This document shows, one piece after another, positions 50,196 through 58,121 of a stretch of DNA of 64,000 nt. The DNA is from Brachybacterium faecium DSM 4810. Its GTDB lineage: Bacteria; Actinomycetota; Actinomycetes; Actinomycetales; Dermabacteraceae. Every line of letters starts with the position of its first letter. Within the stretch, counting starts at the first letter, position 1. The DNA lies in contig CP001643.1 in the NCBI GenBank assembly GCA_000023405.1, positions 682,001 to 746,000 of the forward strand, in the 5' to 3' direction. The notes below the pieces were generated by a model. It did not search any database. It saw only the letters and a list, made by a program, of their open reading frames with translations, and was not told the DNA's origin. Both the position numbers and the translations under genes were made by a program.

Positions 50196-50827
50196 TCCGC
50201 CTGGTGGTCGCCGACGACCAGGCCATCCTCCGCTCCGGCCTGGTCGCGCTGCTGCGCCTGGAGAGCGATCTGGAGGTGGTGGGGCAGGCGGCCGACGGGG
50301 CGAGCACCCTCGCCGCGGTCGCCGAGCACAGCCCCGACGTGCTGCTGCTGGACGTGCAGATGCCCGCCGGCACCACCGCCGACGGGGCCGACGGGCCGGC
50401 CGACGGCATCGCCGTCGCCGAGGCGCTGCAGGGCGAGGAGGACGCGCCGCGGATCATCGTGCTGACCACCTTCGGGCGCGCCGGCTATCTGCGCCGCACC
50501 ATGGAGGCCGGGGCGCACGGCTTCATGGTCAAGGACACCCCCGTCGAACGGCTCGTCGACGCGATCCGCCGCGTGCACCAGGGGCTGCGGGCCGTGGACC
50601 CGGAGCTCGCCGCGCAGTCCCTCGCCGTCGGCCCCAGCCCGCTGACCGCGAAGGAGACCGAGGTGCTGCAGACCGTCGCCACCGGTGCGAGCACCGCGCA
50701 GATCGCACAGACCCTCTTCCTCTCCGAGGGGACCGTGCGCAACCACCTCTCGGCCGTCATCGGCAAGCTCGGGGTCACCAACCGGGCGGAGGCGGTGCGG
50801 GCCGCCTCGGACAACGGCTGGATCTGA
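50192..50827 (+). CDS. NarL/DesR-type response regulator with receiver-loop insertion
   Basis: 211 residues. The receiver has Asp8, Asp9, the phosphorylated Asp54 (LLLDVQMP), Thr92-Thr93 and Lys114. The HTH is LTAKETEVLQTVATGAS to LSEGTVRNHLSAVIGKLG. Between MP and DG, where most receivers have one or two residues, there are about 12 extra low-complexity residues (59-70, Ala/Gly/Thr/Asp). The regulator should control the ABC operon, probably through the dyad at 47135-47150. Confidence 0.92.
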   Translation: MIRLVVADDQAILRSGLVALLRLESDLEVVGQAADGASTLAAVAEHSPDVLLLDVQMPAGTTADGADGPADGIAVAEALQGEEDAPRIIVLTTFGRAGYLRRTMEAGAHGFMVKDTPVERLVDAIRRVHQGLRAVDPELAAQSLAVGPSPLTAKETEVLQTVATGASTAQIAQTLFLSEGTVRNHLSAVIGKLGVTNRAEAVRAASDNGWI

Positions 50828-50848
50828 GCCCCGCCGGGCGCCGACGCG

Positions 50849-50854
50849 TACCCT
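50849..50854 (+). promoter_or_regulatory. -10-like TACCCT, leaderless signature
   Basis: TACCCT with exactly 6 nt to the GTG at 50861. Confidence 0.5.
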
Positions 50855-50860
50855 GCCGGG

Positions 50861-51793
50861 GTGCACACGATCGACCTCCTGCTCGGCCAGCTGATCAGCA
50901 TCAGCGTCCCGGCCTTCGCGATCGCGTCCATGCTCTCGATGGGGCTGCGCACCCCGCTGCGCGCCTTCCGCGACCAGCTGCGCGACCGCCGCACCGTCCT
51001 GTCCGTGCTCGGCGCGAACTTCGTGGTGGTCCCGGCTGTCGGCACCCTGCTGATCTGGCTGCTGGCGGACCTCCTGCCGCTGCAGACGGGCGAGGGCTTC
51101 GTCATCGCGCTGTGCGCCGCCGGGGCGCCCTTCGTGCTGCAGCTGGGCGCGATGGCCCGCATCCCCTACGGCGAGACCGCCGGGCCCATGGCCGTGCTGC
51201 TGCTCGGCTCGATCCTGTTCATGCCGCTGGTGGTGCCGTTCCTGCTGCGGGACGTCTCCGTGGACGGCTGGGCGGTGGCGCAGCTGCTGCTGGGCACCAT
51301 GCTCTCCCCGATGATCGCCGGGATCGTGATCGCCGCCGTCTGGCCCCAGCGCGCGGACCTCTTCGCGCGGATCGCGGGCGGCGCGGCCGCGGTCTCCGCG
51401 GTGCTGATGTTCCTCTCCGGCTTCGGGGCGCACAGCGTCTTCGTGCTGCAGCTGCTGCTCTCCCCGGTGATGCTGGTGGCGGTGGGCCTGGTCGCGCTCG
51501 CCTTCGCGGCGGGGCGCTTCGCGGGCGACCTCGCGGGGGACACCCTCACGGTCGGCGACGGGCCCGCGATCCTCACCAGCCAGCGCAACATCGCCGCCGC
51601 GCTGCTCGTGGCCCGCACCGGCGCGGAGGACGGCGACGGCTCGATCGTGGTGGCGATCCTGCTGCTCAGCGCCGTCGGCTTCGTGATGCTCGTGCCCTAC
51701 GCGCTGGCCAGCGGGTACCTGCGGCGACGCCGCGCGGGGGAGCAGGCCACGCTCGGAGTGCTGCTGGGAGTCGTCGGCCCGCGGTCGGACTGA
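50861..51793 (+). CDS. Bile acid:sodium symporter-family (BASS) transporter
   Basis: 310 residues with about nine or ten helices. FVIALCAAGAPFVLQLGAMA and GPAILTSQRNIAAALLVA match the two crossover regions of the BASS fold. Members move organic anions with sodium. Substrate not predictable. Start is GTG, with a leaderless hexamer. It follows the response-regulator gene by 33 bp but seems to have its own promoter. Confidence 0.78.
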   Translation: MHTIDLLLGQLISISVPAFAIASMLSMGLRTPLRAFRDQLRDRRTVLSVLGANFVVVPAVGTLLIWLLADLLPLQTGEGFVIALCAAGAPFVLQLGAMARIPYGETAGPMAVLLLGSILFMPLVVPFLLRDVSVDGWAVAQLLLGTMLSPMIAGIVIAAVWPQRADLFARIAGGAAAVSAVLMFLSGFGAHSVFVLQLLLSPVMLVAVGLVALAFAAGRFAGDLAGDTLTVGDGPAILTSQRNIAAALLVARTGAEDGDGSIVVAILLLSAVGFVMLVPYALASGYLRRRRAGEQATLGVLLGVVGPRSD

Positions 51794-51853
51794 GCGGCGC
51801 CGGGGCGGGGTGTTTCGCTCCAGGCGTCACGGTCCTGGGATCTGGGTCATGTC

Positions 51854-51878
51854 CTCGCGCGGCGCGAGAGCCTAGGGT
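51854..51878 (+). promoter_or_regulatory. Promoter with spacer palindrome before the ABC exporter
   Basis: A perfect 15-bp palindrome CTCGCGC-G-GCGCGAG (51854-51868) lies 4 bp before the -10-like TAGGGT (51873-51878), with the start GTG 8 nt later. The palindrome would sit between -35 and -10. It could be an operator or a chance GC-only dyad. Confidence 0.35.
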
Positions 51879-51886
51879 CGTGGGAC

Positions 51887-53764
51887 GTGTCCTCCCTGCT
51901 GCGCATCGTCCGCTTCACCCGCTCCCTCGCCCCGCTGTACACCGCGGTCATCCTCTGCTCCGTGCTCACCTCGGCGGCGGCGCTCGCGGTGCCCTTCCTC
52001 ATCGGCAGCGCGACCGACACCGTGGCCGGTGCCGTCGGCGGCGAGACCCCCGCCGGCACGGCCGTGCGCACCGTGGTGCTGCTGGCCGCGGCGGTGCTGC
52101 TCGCGGAGCTGCTGAACACGGTGATCTCGAACATCGGCGGCTGGTTCGGCGACGTGATGAGCAACCGGATGCGCACGATCCTCTCGGTGCGCTACTACGA
52201 GAAGCTGCTGCACCTGCCGCAGCGCTGGTTCGACGGCGAGATCACCGGCACGATCGTGGCGCGGCTGAACCGGTCGATCACCGAGATCACGAACTTCGCG
52301 AAGACGATGTCGAACTCCTTCGCCTCGATGCTCATCACCACGGTCGCGGTGCTCGCCATCAGCGCCTGGTACGCGTGGCCGCTCACGGTGCTGCTGCTCA
52401 TCGTGTTCCCCGTGTACGTGTGGCTGACCTCCCTCACCTCGGTGAAGTGGCAGAGGCTCGAGGCGGAGAAGAACGAGCAGGTGGACATCGCCTCGGGCCG
52501 CTTCGCCGAGGTGGTGGGCCAGATCCGGGTGGTGAAGTCCTTCGTGCGCGAGCGCGGCGAGCTCGCGGACTTCTCCCGCCGCTTCGGCGCGACCGACGCC
52601 ACCACCCGCGCCCAGTCCACGCACTGGCACCGGATGGACGTGATCCGCCGCTCGTTCCTGAACCTGGTGTTCTTCGGCATCTACGTGATCATCTTCGTGC
52701 GCACCGTGCAGGGCGCCTTCTCCCTCGGCGAGATGGTGCTGCTGGTGCAGCTGATGAGCATGGCCAAGGCCCCGGTGGAGTCGATGAGCTGGGTGATCGA
52801 TTCGGCGCAGCGTGCGATCGCCGGCTCCCGGGACTACTTCCGGGTGATGGAGACGCCGGTGGATCCGCGCACGGCGGCGGTGATGGCGGCGCAGCCGGGC
52901 GAGGAGCCCGACGGCACCGCTCCCGACGGCACCGCCGCCGATCGGGCGGCGGCCGAGGGCGCCCTGGTCGCGTCGGCGCCGATCGAGCCGGTGCCCGGCG
53001 CGCCCGTGCTCGCCTTCCGCGACGTCGACTTCGCCTACGAGGACGGCGAGGATGTGCTGCACGGCATCGACTTCACCGTGGACCGGGGCGAGAAGATCGC
53101 GCTGGTGGGCGAATCCGGCGGCGGCAAGTCCACGATCGTGAACCTGCTGCTGGGACTGTATGAGCCGCGGCAGGGCAGCATCGAGGTGGTGGGCCGCTCG
53201 AGCGCCGAGCTGCCGCTGGACCAGCTGCGCTCCCGCATCGGCGTGGTCTTCCAGGACGCCTCGCTGTTCTCCGGCACGCTCCGGGAGAACATCGCCTACG
53301 GCCGGCCCGAGGCGAGCGACGAGGAGGTCGTCGACGCGGCCCGCCGCGCGAACGCCGACGCCTTCATCCGCCGCTTCCCCGACGGGTACGAGCAGCTGAT
53401 CGGGGAGCGGGGGCTCAAGCTCTCCGGCGGGCAGCGCCAGCGCGTGGCGGTCGCGCGGGCGATGCTCAAGGACGCCCCGGTGCTGGTGCTCGACGAGGCC
53501 ACCTCCGCGCTGGACACCAAGGCGGAGATCCAGGTGCAGAAGGGCCTGGACGAGCTGATGGCGGGCCGCACCTCGCTGATCATCGCCCACCGCCTCTCGA
53601 CGATCGCGGAGGTGGACCGCATCATCACGCTGCGCGACGGGGTGATCGACGAGATCGGCAGCCCCGCCGAGCTCGCCGGATCCGGCGGGATCTACGCCCA
53701 GCTGCTCGCCCTGCAGAGCTCCGGGGACACCCGGCGCCTGGCGAGGTACGACATCACCGGCTGA
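51887..53764 (+). CDS. ABC exporter, fused permease and ATPase (half-transporter)
   Basis: 625 residues. Six helices in residues about 15-300 form the type-1 exporter membrane domain. A linker of about 30 residues rich in Ala/Gly/Asp precedes the ATPase: Walker A GESGGGKST, YGRPEASDEEVVDAARRANA, LSGGQRQRVAVARAML and VLVLDEATSALD with IIAHRLSTI. It should work as a homodimer exporting lipids, peptides or drugs. Start is GTG. Confidence 0.92.
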   Translation: MSSLLRIVRFTRSLAPLYTAVILCSVLTSAAALAVPFLIGSATDTVAGAVGGETPAGTAVRTVVLLAAAVLLAELLNTVISNIGGWFGDVMSNRMRTILSVRYYEKLLHLPQRWFDGEITGTIVARLNRSITEITNFAKTMSNSFASMLITTVAVLAISAWYAWPLTVLLLIVFPVYVWLTSLTSVKWQRLEAEKNEQVDIASGRFAEVVGQIRVVKSFVRERGELADFSRRFGATDATTRAQSTHWHRMDVIRRSFLNLVFFGIYVIIFVRTVQGAFSLGEMVLLVQLMSMAKAPVESMSWVIDSAQRAIAGSRDYFRVMETPVDPRTAAVMAAQPGEEPDGTAPDGTAADRAAAEGALVASAPIEPVPGAPVLAFRDVDFAYEDGEDVLHGIDFTVDRGEKIALVGESGGGKSTIVNLLLGLYEPRQGSIEVVGRSSAELPLDQLRSRIGVVFQDASLFSGTLRENIAYGRPEASDEEVVDAARRANADAFIRRFPDGYEQLIGERGLKLSGGQRQRVAVARAMLKDAPVLVLDEATSALDTKAEIQVQKGLDELMAGRTSLIIAHRLSTIAEVDRIITLRDGVIDEIGSPAELAGSGGIYAQLLALQSSGDTRRLARYDITG

Positions 53765-53786
53765 GCCCGGGACCCTGGCCGCAGGC

Positions 53787-54584
53787 TCAGGCGAGGTCGC
53801 GGCGGAGGGTCACGAACACCGCCGCGGCGGAGGCGACCGACGCATAGCCGAGCAGGATCAGCCCTCCGAGCAGCGGCGAGGCGAGGGGAGCGGCGGTGGT
53901 CGAGGTCCGCTCCGCCATCGCCTCGGTGAGGAACGAGAAGCGGGTCAGCGAGGCCGTGGCCCCTCCCGGGAGGTAGGGGTACAGGCTCTTCAGCCCGGGG
54001 ATCAGCAGGAGCATGTTCTCGACGAGGTAGAAGTAGCCCAGCACCACCCCGATCGCGAGCAGCTGGTGCCGGGCGAGCGCCCCGATCCCCACGCCGAGCA
54101 GCATGTGCACCACGCTCGCGAGGGTCAGCTGCCCCAGCACCGTGAGGAGCTGGGAGGGGGAGAGGCCGAGGGCCTGCCCGTGCACCGCCGCGCCCAGCAG
54201 CGCGGCGGCGCCGGAGCTGACGGAGGCGAGCACCCCGTAGGCCAGCCCCAGCAGCGCGAACACCGCGAGCTTCGCCCCCATCACCGTGCCCCTGCGGGGA
54301 ACGGCCAGGAAGGTGGTGCCGATCGTGCGGTGGCGGTACTCGCCGGTGACCGCGACGGTGCCGAGCAGCGCGGGCACGAACAGCAGCAGGCCGCCGAGGC
54401 CGAGCACCGAGACGGCACCCTCCGCGGTGTCCAGCGGCGGCAGCGGCGGCTCGGCGTTCTCCGGGCCGAGCAGCGCGAGCGCCCCGGTGACGCCCCCGCC
54501 GCACACGAGAGCGGCCAGCAGCGTCCACAGGGGCAGACGGGTGGAGAGCATGCGGAGGATCTCTCCGTGCAGGGCCGCCCTCAT
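53787..54584 (-). CDS. ABC-2 type permease (second system)
   Basis: 265 residues with six helices. VTGEYRHRTIGTTFLAVPRRG is the conserved cytoplasmic coupling region of ABC-2 permeases that pair with DrrA/BcrA-type ATPases. Its ATG overlaps the stop of the ATPase gene as ATGA. Extracellular loops are short; the substrate may be a hydrophobic antibiotic or peptide. Confidence 0.87.
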   Translation of the reverse strand: MRAALHGEILRMLSTRLPLWTLLAALVCGGGVTGALALLGPENAEPPLPPLDTAEGAVSVLGLGGLLLFVPALLGTVAVTGEYRHRTIGTTFLAVPRRGTVMGAKLAVFALLGLAYGVLASVSSGAAALLGAAVHGQALGLSPSQLLTVLGQLTLASVVHMLLGVGIGALARHQLLAIGVVLGYFYLVENMLLLIPGLKSLYPYLPGGATASLTRFSFLTEAMAERTSTTAAPLASPLLGGLILLGYASVASAAAVFVTLRRDLA

Positions 54585-55324
54585 GCCGCCGCCTCCTGAC
54601 CGGTCGCCTGCAGGAAGGCGTCCTCGAGGGTGGGCGCGGTCTCCAGCAGCGCCGCGAGCGTCCCCTTCCAGGAGAGGCGCCCGCGGTCGATGAGCACCAC
54701 GTCGTCGATCGCCTGCTGCATCTCGCTGAGCACGTGGCTGGACAGCAGCACGGTGCGTCCCTCGGCGGCGGTGCGGCGCAGGAAGCGGCGCAGCCAGGCG
54801 ATCCCGGCGGGATCCAGCCCGGTGGAGGGCTCGTCCAGGATCAGCAGCTCGGGCTCGCCGAGCAGCGCCGTGGCCAGGGCGAGCCGCTGGCGCATGCCGG
54901 TCGAGAAGGTGCCCACCCGTCGGTCCGCGAATTCGGTGGATCCGGTCTCCTCGAGCACGGCCTCGACCCGTCCTGCCGGCAGGGCGGACAGCGCGGCGCA
55001 GGTGCGCAGGTGGTCGCGGGCCGTCATGCCCGGGTGGGCGCCGGCGAGGTCGAGCACGGCGCCGACGGCGCGGGCGGGGGCGGGCAGCGTGCGGTAGTCG
55101 CGGCCGAGCACCTGCGCGCTGCCGCGATCGGGGGAGATCAGCCCCAGCAGCATGCGCAGCGTGGTCGACTTCCCCGCGCCGTTGGGACCGAGGAAGCCGG
55201 TCACCCGGCCCGGGCGGACGGTGAAGCTCACGTCCTCGACGGCGCGCACCGCGCCGAAGCTCTTCGTCAGGCCGTCGACGCGGAGCGGCGGGGTGCCGGT
55301 CGCGGTGCTCTCGTCGGGTGTCAT
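54581..55324 (-). CDS. ABC-transporter ATPase (BcrA/DrrA-like)
   Basis: 247 residues. Walker A GPNGAGKST, FSTGMRQRLALATALLG as signature (Ser-Thr-Gly in place of Ser-Gly-Gly), Walker B LLILDEPSTGLDP and SSHVLSEMQQ are seen. GAGGAG precedes the ATG. It is divergent from an ArsR-like regulator and coupled to the permease downstream, forming a typical self-regulated exporter. Confidence 0.9.
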   Translation of the reverse strand: MTPDESTATGTPPLRVDGLTKSFGAVRAVEDVSFTVRPGRVTGFLGPNGAGKSTTLRMLLGLISPDRGSAQVLGRDYRTLPAPARAVGAVLDLAGAHPGMTARDHLRTCAALSALPAGRVEAVLEETGSTEFADRRVGTFSTGMRQRLALATALLGEPELLILDEPSTGLDPAGIAWLRRFLRRTAAEGRTVLLSSHVLSEMQQAIDDVVLIDRGRLSWKGTLAALLETAPTLEDAFLQATGQEAAA

Positions 55325-55367
55325 CGCGGACTCCTCGGGCTCATAGAATGGTCTCGCACTGCGAATA

Positions 55368-55382
55368 TTATCAGGATGATAA
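55368..55382. promoter_or_regulatory. ArsR-like operator candidate TTATCA-GGA-TGATAA
   Basis: A perfect 6-bp-arm inverted repeat in an AT-rich island (with AATATT beside it) in the 75-bp gap between the exporter ATPase and the regulator. It covers the first in-frame ATG of the regulator (55376), so the true start is downstream. Confidence 0.6.
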
Positions 55383-55399
55383 CGATGGGGGAAGAGTCG

Positions 55400-55933
55400 A
55401 TGCCCGAATCTGCGACGCTCGCCGAGACGATCGCCCATCCCGTGCGGCTGAGGATCATCCAGCAGCTGGGCGGGCGCAGCCTCACCACCGCGCAGCTGCG
55501 GGAGGCGCTGCCGGACGTCACCCAGGCCACTCTCTACCGGCACGTCCGCGCCCTGCTCGACGCCGAGCTGCTGACCGTGGTCGAGGAGCGCAAGGTGCGC
55601 GGTGCGCTCGAGCGCACGCTCGCGCTCGGCGAGCAGATGGCGCACGTCGACCAGGAGGGCCTGCGCGCCATGAGCGCCGCGCAGCTGCGGGAGGCCTTCC
55701 TCGTCTTCCTCGGCGGTCTGGCCGAGGATTTCGACCGCCTGCTCGCAGCCGAGGACGAGGACCTGCGCGCCCTGCTGGGGTTCGGGCGCGGCCCGCTCTA
55801 CGCCGACGCCGACGACCTCGCCGCGCTCCAGGCCGGGATCGCGGAGCTCCTGGCCCCCTACCAGGAGGATCGCGGAGAGGGGAAGCGACGGCTCAGCCTC
55901 GCGACGGTGCTGCTGCCGGAGGTCGGCCCGTGA
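55400..55933 (+). CDS. ArsR-like winged-helix transcriptional regulator
   Basis: 177 residues. The N-terminal HPVRLRIIQQLGGRSLTTAQLREAL... region and QATLYRHVRALLDAELL form a winged helix of the HTH_20/ArsR type, with no Cys cluster for metal sensing. The C-terminal 100 residues are helical, typical of YdfL-like regulators of ABC-2 exporters. Two earlier in-frame ATGs (55376, 55385) are possible; GGGGGAAGAG supports 55400. It most likely represses the divergent exporter. Confidence 0.83.
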   Translation: MPESATLAETIAHPVRLRIIQQLGGRSLTTAQLREALPDVTQATLYRHVRALLDAELLTVVEERKVRGALERTLALGEQMAHVDQEGLRAMSAAQLREAFLVFLGGLAEDFDRLLAAEDEDLRALLGFGRGPLYADADDLAALQAGIAELLAPYQEDRGEGKRRLSLATVLLPEVGP

Positions 55934-56049
55934 GCGGACCCCACGGCATCGAGCAGCGGGCGCGTGCGCTGTGGAGCCGCCGGACGGAGGAGGGCGGGCG
56001 GCTCGCCCTCCCGATCACCGCCGTGCTCGGCCTCGCGCGTCGTCCCTGA
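55930..56049 (+). CDS. Small GTGA-coupled ORF of unknown function
   Basis: 39 codons from a GTG that overlaps the stop of the ArsR-like gene. The product has a charged N-terminus (IEQRARALWSRRTEEGGR) followed by a short apolar segment. It overlaps the 3' end of the convergent BASS gene by 35 bp. It may be a truncated remnant of a longer downstream gene or noise. Confidence 0.25.
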   Translation: MSGPHGIEQRARALWSRRTEEGGRLALPITAVLGLARRP

Positions 56050-56782
56050 GCAGCCGGGGCAGCAGCCGCACCAGCACCACCATCCCCACGAGCTCGACGA
56101 GGGTCTGGGTGACCACCACGGCCGGTGCGAGCGGGGACGGCAGGGCGAGGGCCAGCGGAAGCACCACCAGGGAGTTGCGGGTCGCGCCGGAGAAGGTCAC
56201 GGCGCGGGCTTCGCGCACCCCGAGCCGGGCGAGGCGGGACACCAGGATCCCGGCCGCCGTCGCGAGCACGAGGAAGGCGAGGTAGACGGGCACCAGCGCG
56301 AGCAGCGCCGTGCCCGCCCCGAGCGCCCGCGGCGTCTGCGAGGCCACCACGGCCACGAGCACCACCACCATCAGCGGCACCATCGCCCCGGAGAGATCGA
56401 GGGCGGGCACCAGGCGCTGCAGCAGCGCCGCGAGCAGCAGCGGCAGCAGGATCAGCAGCACCAGCGCCCGCACGAAGGGTGCCGGGGAGAACAGGGCCGT
56501 CCCCGCCCCGCCCGCGAGGAGCGGCACCAGCACCGGCAGGGCGAGCATCTGGACGAGCATGAGCAGCGGGGTGGCCCCCAGCAGCTGCTCCCGCGCACCC
56601 CCGGCGAGGGCGGCGAACACGATGACCAGCAGCAGCGCCGCGATCGACGGCTCCACCGCGATCTCGAGCACCTCGGCGGTGCCGGGGAGGACGGCGCCGA
56701 GCAGGAGGCCGATCACGATCGCGCCCAGGTAGAGCGCGACCTGGTGCGCCTCGAGGCGGTCGCGGAACCGGGTGGTGGGCAT
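56015..56782 (-). CDS. BASS/ACR3-like transporter, short form
   Basis: 255 residues with eight to ten helices and short loops. AVTFSGATRNSLVVLPLALAL is a conserved block of the arsenite/bile-acid permease superfamily; SQTPRALG precedes a further helix. It is shorter than ACR3 (about 350). Arsenite transport is possible, but the adjacent regulator has no metal-binding cysteines. A TAGCGT hexamer 6 nt before the ATG suggests a leaderless transcript. Confidence 0.72.
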   Translation of the reverse strand: MPTTRFRDRLEAHQVALYLGAIVIGLLLGAVLPGTAEVLEIAVEPSIAALLLVIVFAALAGGAREQLLGATPLLMLVQMLALPVLVPLLAGGAGTALFSPAPFVRALVLLILLPLLLAALLQRLVPALDLSGAMVPLMVVVLVAVVASQTPRALGAGTALLALVPVYLAFLVLATAAGILVSRLARLGVREARAVTFSGATRNSLVVLPLALALPSPLAPAVVVTQTLVELVGMVVLVRLLPRLLRDDARGRARR

Positions 56783-56788
56783 CCCCGC

Positions 56789-56794
56789 ACGCTA
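56789..56794 (-). promoter_or_regulatory. -10-like TAGCGT, leaderless signature
   Basis: TAGCGT on the minus strand with exactly 6 nt to the ATG at 56782. Confidence 0.5.
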
Positions 56795-56875
56795 CCGACC
56801 GATCTCAGGCGACGTCCGGGGCCGCGGGATAGCATGTCCGCGATCACACTGTCCCCGGGGGACGAAGGAGCAGAC

Positions 56876-58099
56876 ATGGGATTCATCCAGGCATTCAAGG
56901 GCGCTGTGGGCGGGATGCTCGCCGATCAGTGGAAGGACTTCCTCACGATCCCGAACGGCCTGCCGCAGACGGCCGCGCTGTTCCCCGCGGTCCCGCAGGG
57001 CACCGACGCCGGCCGGGGCTCGAACACGCGCGGCTCGCAGAACATCATCTCCAACGGCTCGAAGATCCTCGTGCCCCAGGGGTACGGCCTGATCACCGTC
57101 GTCGACGGCCGGGCCACGGGCCTGATCACCGAGGCGGGCGGCTACGAGTTCAACGACTCCTCGCCCGATGCGCGCTCCGTCTTCGCCGGGGACGACGTGC
57201 TCGCCTCGACCGTGGGCACCTCGTGGGAGCGCTTCAAGTTCGGCGGCCGCCCCTCCTCGCAGCAGCTCGCCTTCTACGTGAGCCTCAAGGAGATCCCGGA
57301 CAACCGCTTCGGCACCCAGTCGGAGATCTACTGGGACGACGCCTATCTCAACGCCCAGGTGGGTGCGGTGTGCCGCGGCTCGTACACGCTGCGGATCATC
57401 GACCCGCTGCTGTTCGTCCACAACTTCGTGCCCGCGACCTTCATCTCCGCGAACGCCCCGGTGTTCGACTTCGCCGACGTCGACAACGCCGCGGGCGGGC
57501 AGCTGTTCCGCGAGGTCGTCGGCTCCCTCGCGCAGGCGTTCTCCCGCTACACCAACGATCCCGACAAGGGCAATCGCATCTCCCGCATCCAGGGCGACTC
57601 GGTGGGCTTCGCCCAGTCGCTCTCAGCCGCGGTCGAGGAGGGCTACCGCTGGTCCAGCGACCGCGGGCTCGCGATCGTGAAGACCGCGATCGTCTCGATC
57701 GAGTACGACAAGAACACCCGCGAGCTGCTCAACGACGTCCAGAAGGCCGATGCCCTCTCCGGCGCCCGCTCGCAGTCCTTCATGAACCAGGCCGCCGCAC
57801 GCGGCGTGCAGTCCGCCGGCGAGACCGGCGGCGGCGCGGGCCTGGCCATGTTCGGTGCCGGCATGGGCGCGGCGGGCGGCATGGTCAACCCCGCCCAGCC
57901 GTGGTCCCCGCCCGGCCAGCAGCAGCCGGCGCCCCAGCAGGCCCCGCCGCAGCAGGCCCAGCCGCAGCAGGAGGCCCCCGCGCAGCCCGCCCAGGAGGAC
58001 CCCGTCGCCAAGCTCGCCCAGTACAAGCAGATGCTGGACCAGGGCCTGATCAGCGACGAGGACTACGAGGCGGCGAAGAAGGCCGCGCTCGGCCTCTGA
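56876..58099 (+). CDS. SPFH / virion-core-like protein with SHOCT tail (YdjI-like)
   Basis: 407 residues. Residues about 1-300 match the stomatin-like branch (virion core/Band7_1, as in Bacillus YdjI): NGSKILVPQGYGLITVVDGR, FGTQSEIYWDD and VKTAIVSIEYDKNTRELL. A Gln/Pro-rich linker follows, then a C-terminal SHOCT helix pair KLAQYKQMLDQGLISDEDYE. It has no membrane helix of its own. GAAGGAG supports the start. It opens a three-gene run with a zinc-ribbon membrane protein and a small membrane protein; in Bacillus YdjI works with YdjG/YdjH and PspA in envelope stress. Confidence 0.87.
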   Translation: MGFIQAFKGAVGGMLADQWKDFLTIPNGLPQTAALFPAVPQGTDAGRGSNTRGSQNIISNGSKILVPQGYGLITVVDGRATGLITEAGGYEFNDSSPDARSVFAGDDVLASTVGTSWERFKFGGRPSSQQLAFYVSLKEIPDNRFGTQSEIYWDDAYLNAQVGAVCRGSYTLRIIDPLLFVHNFVPATFISANAPVFDFADVDNAAGGQLFREVVGSLAQAFSRYTNDPDKGNRISRIQGDSVGFAQSLSAAVEEGYRWSSDRGLAIVKTAIVSIEYDKNTRELLNDVQKADALSGARSQSFMNQAAARGVQSAGETGGGAGLAMFGAGMGAAGGMVNPAQPWSPPGQQQPAPQQAPPQQAQPQQEAPAQPAQEDPVAKLAQYKQMLDQGLISDEDYEAAKKAALGL

Positions 58100-58121
58100 G
58101 CCGACCGAGCCCCGAACGACG

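Noticed and set aside
56015..56782. Arsenic-resistance operon (ACR3 plus ArsR)
   Set aside because: The ArsR-like regulator lacks metal-binding cysteines and faces an ABC-2 exporter, there is no arsenate reductase, and the transporter is short; only the superfamily is supported.
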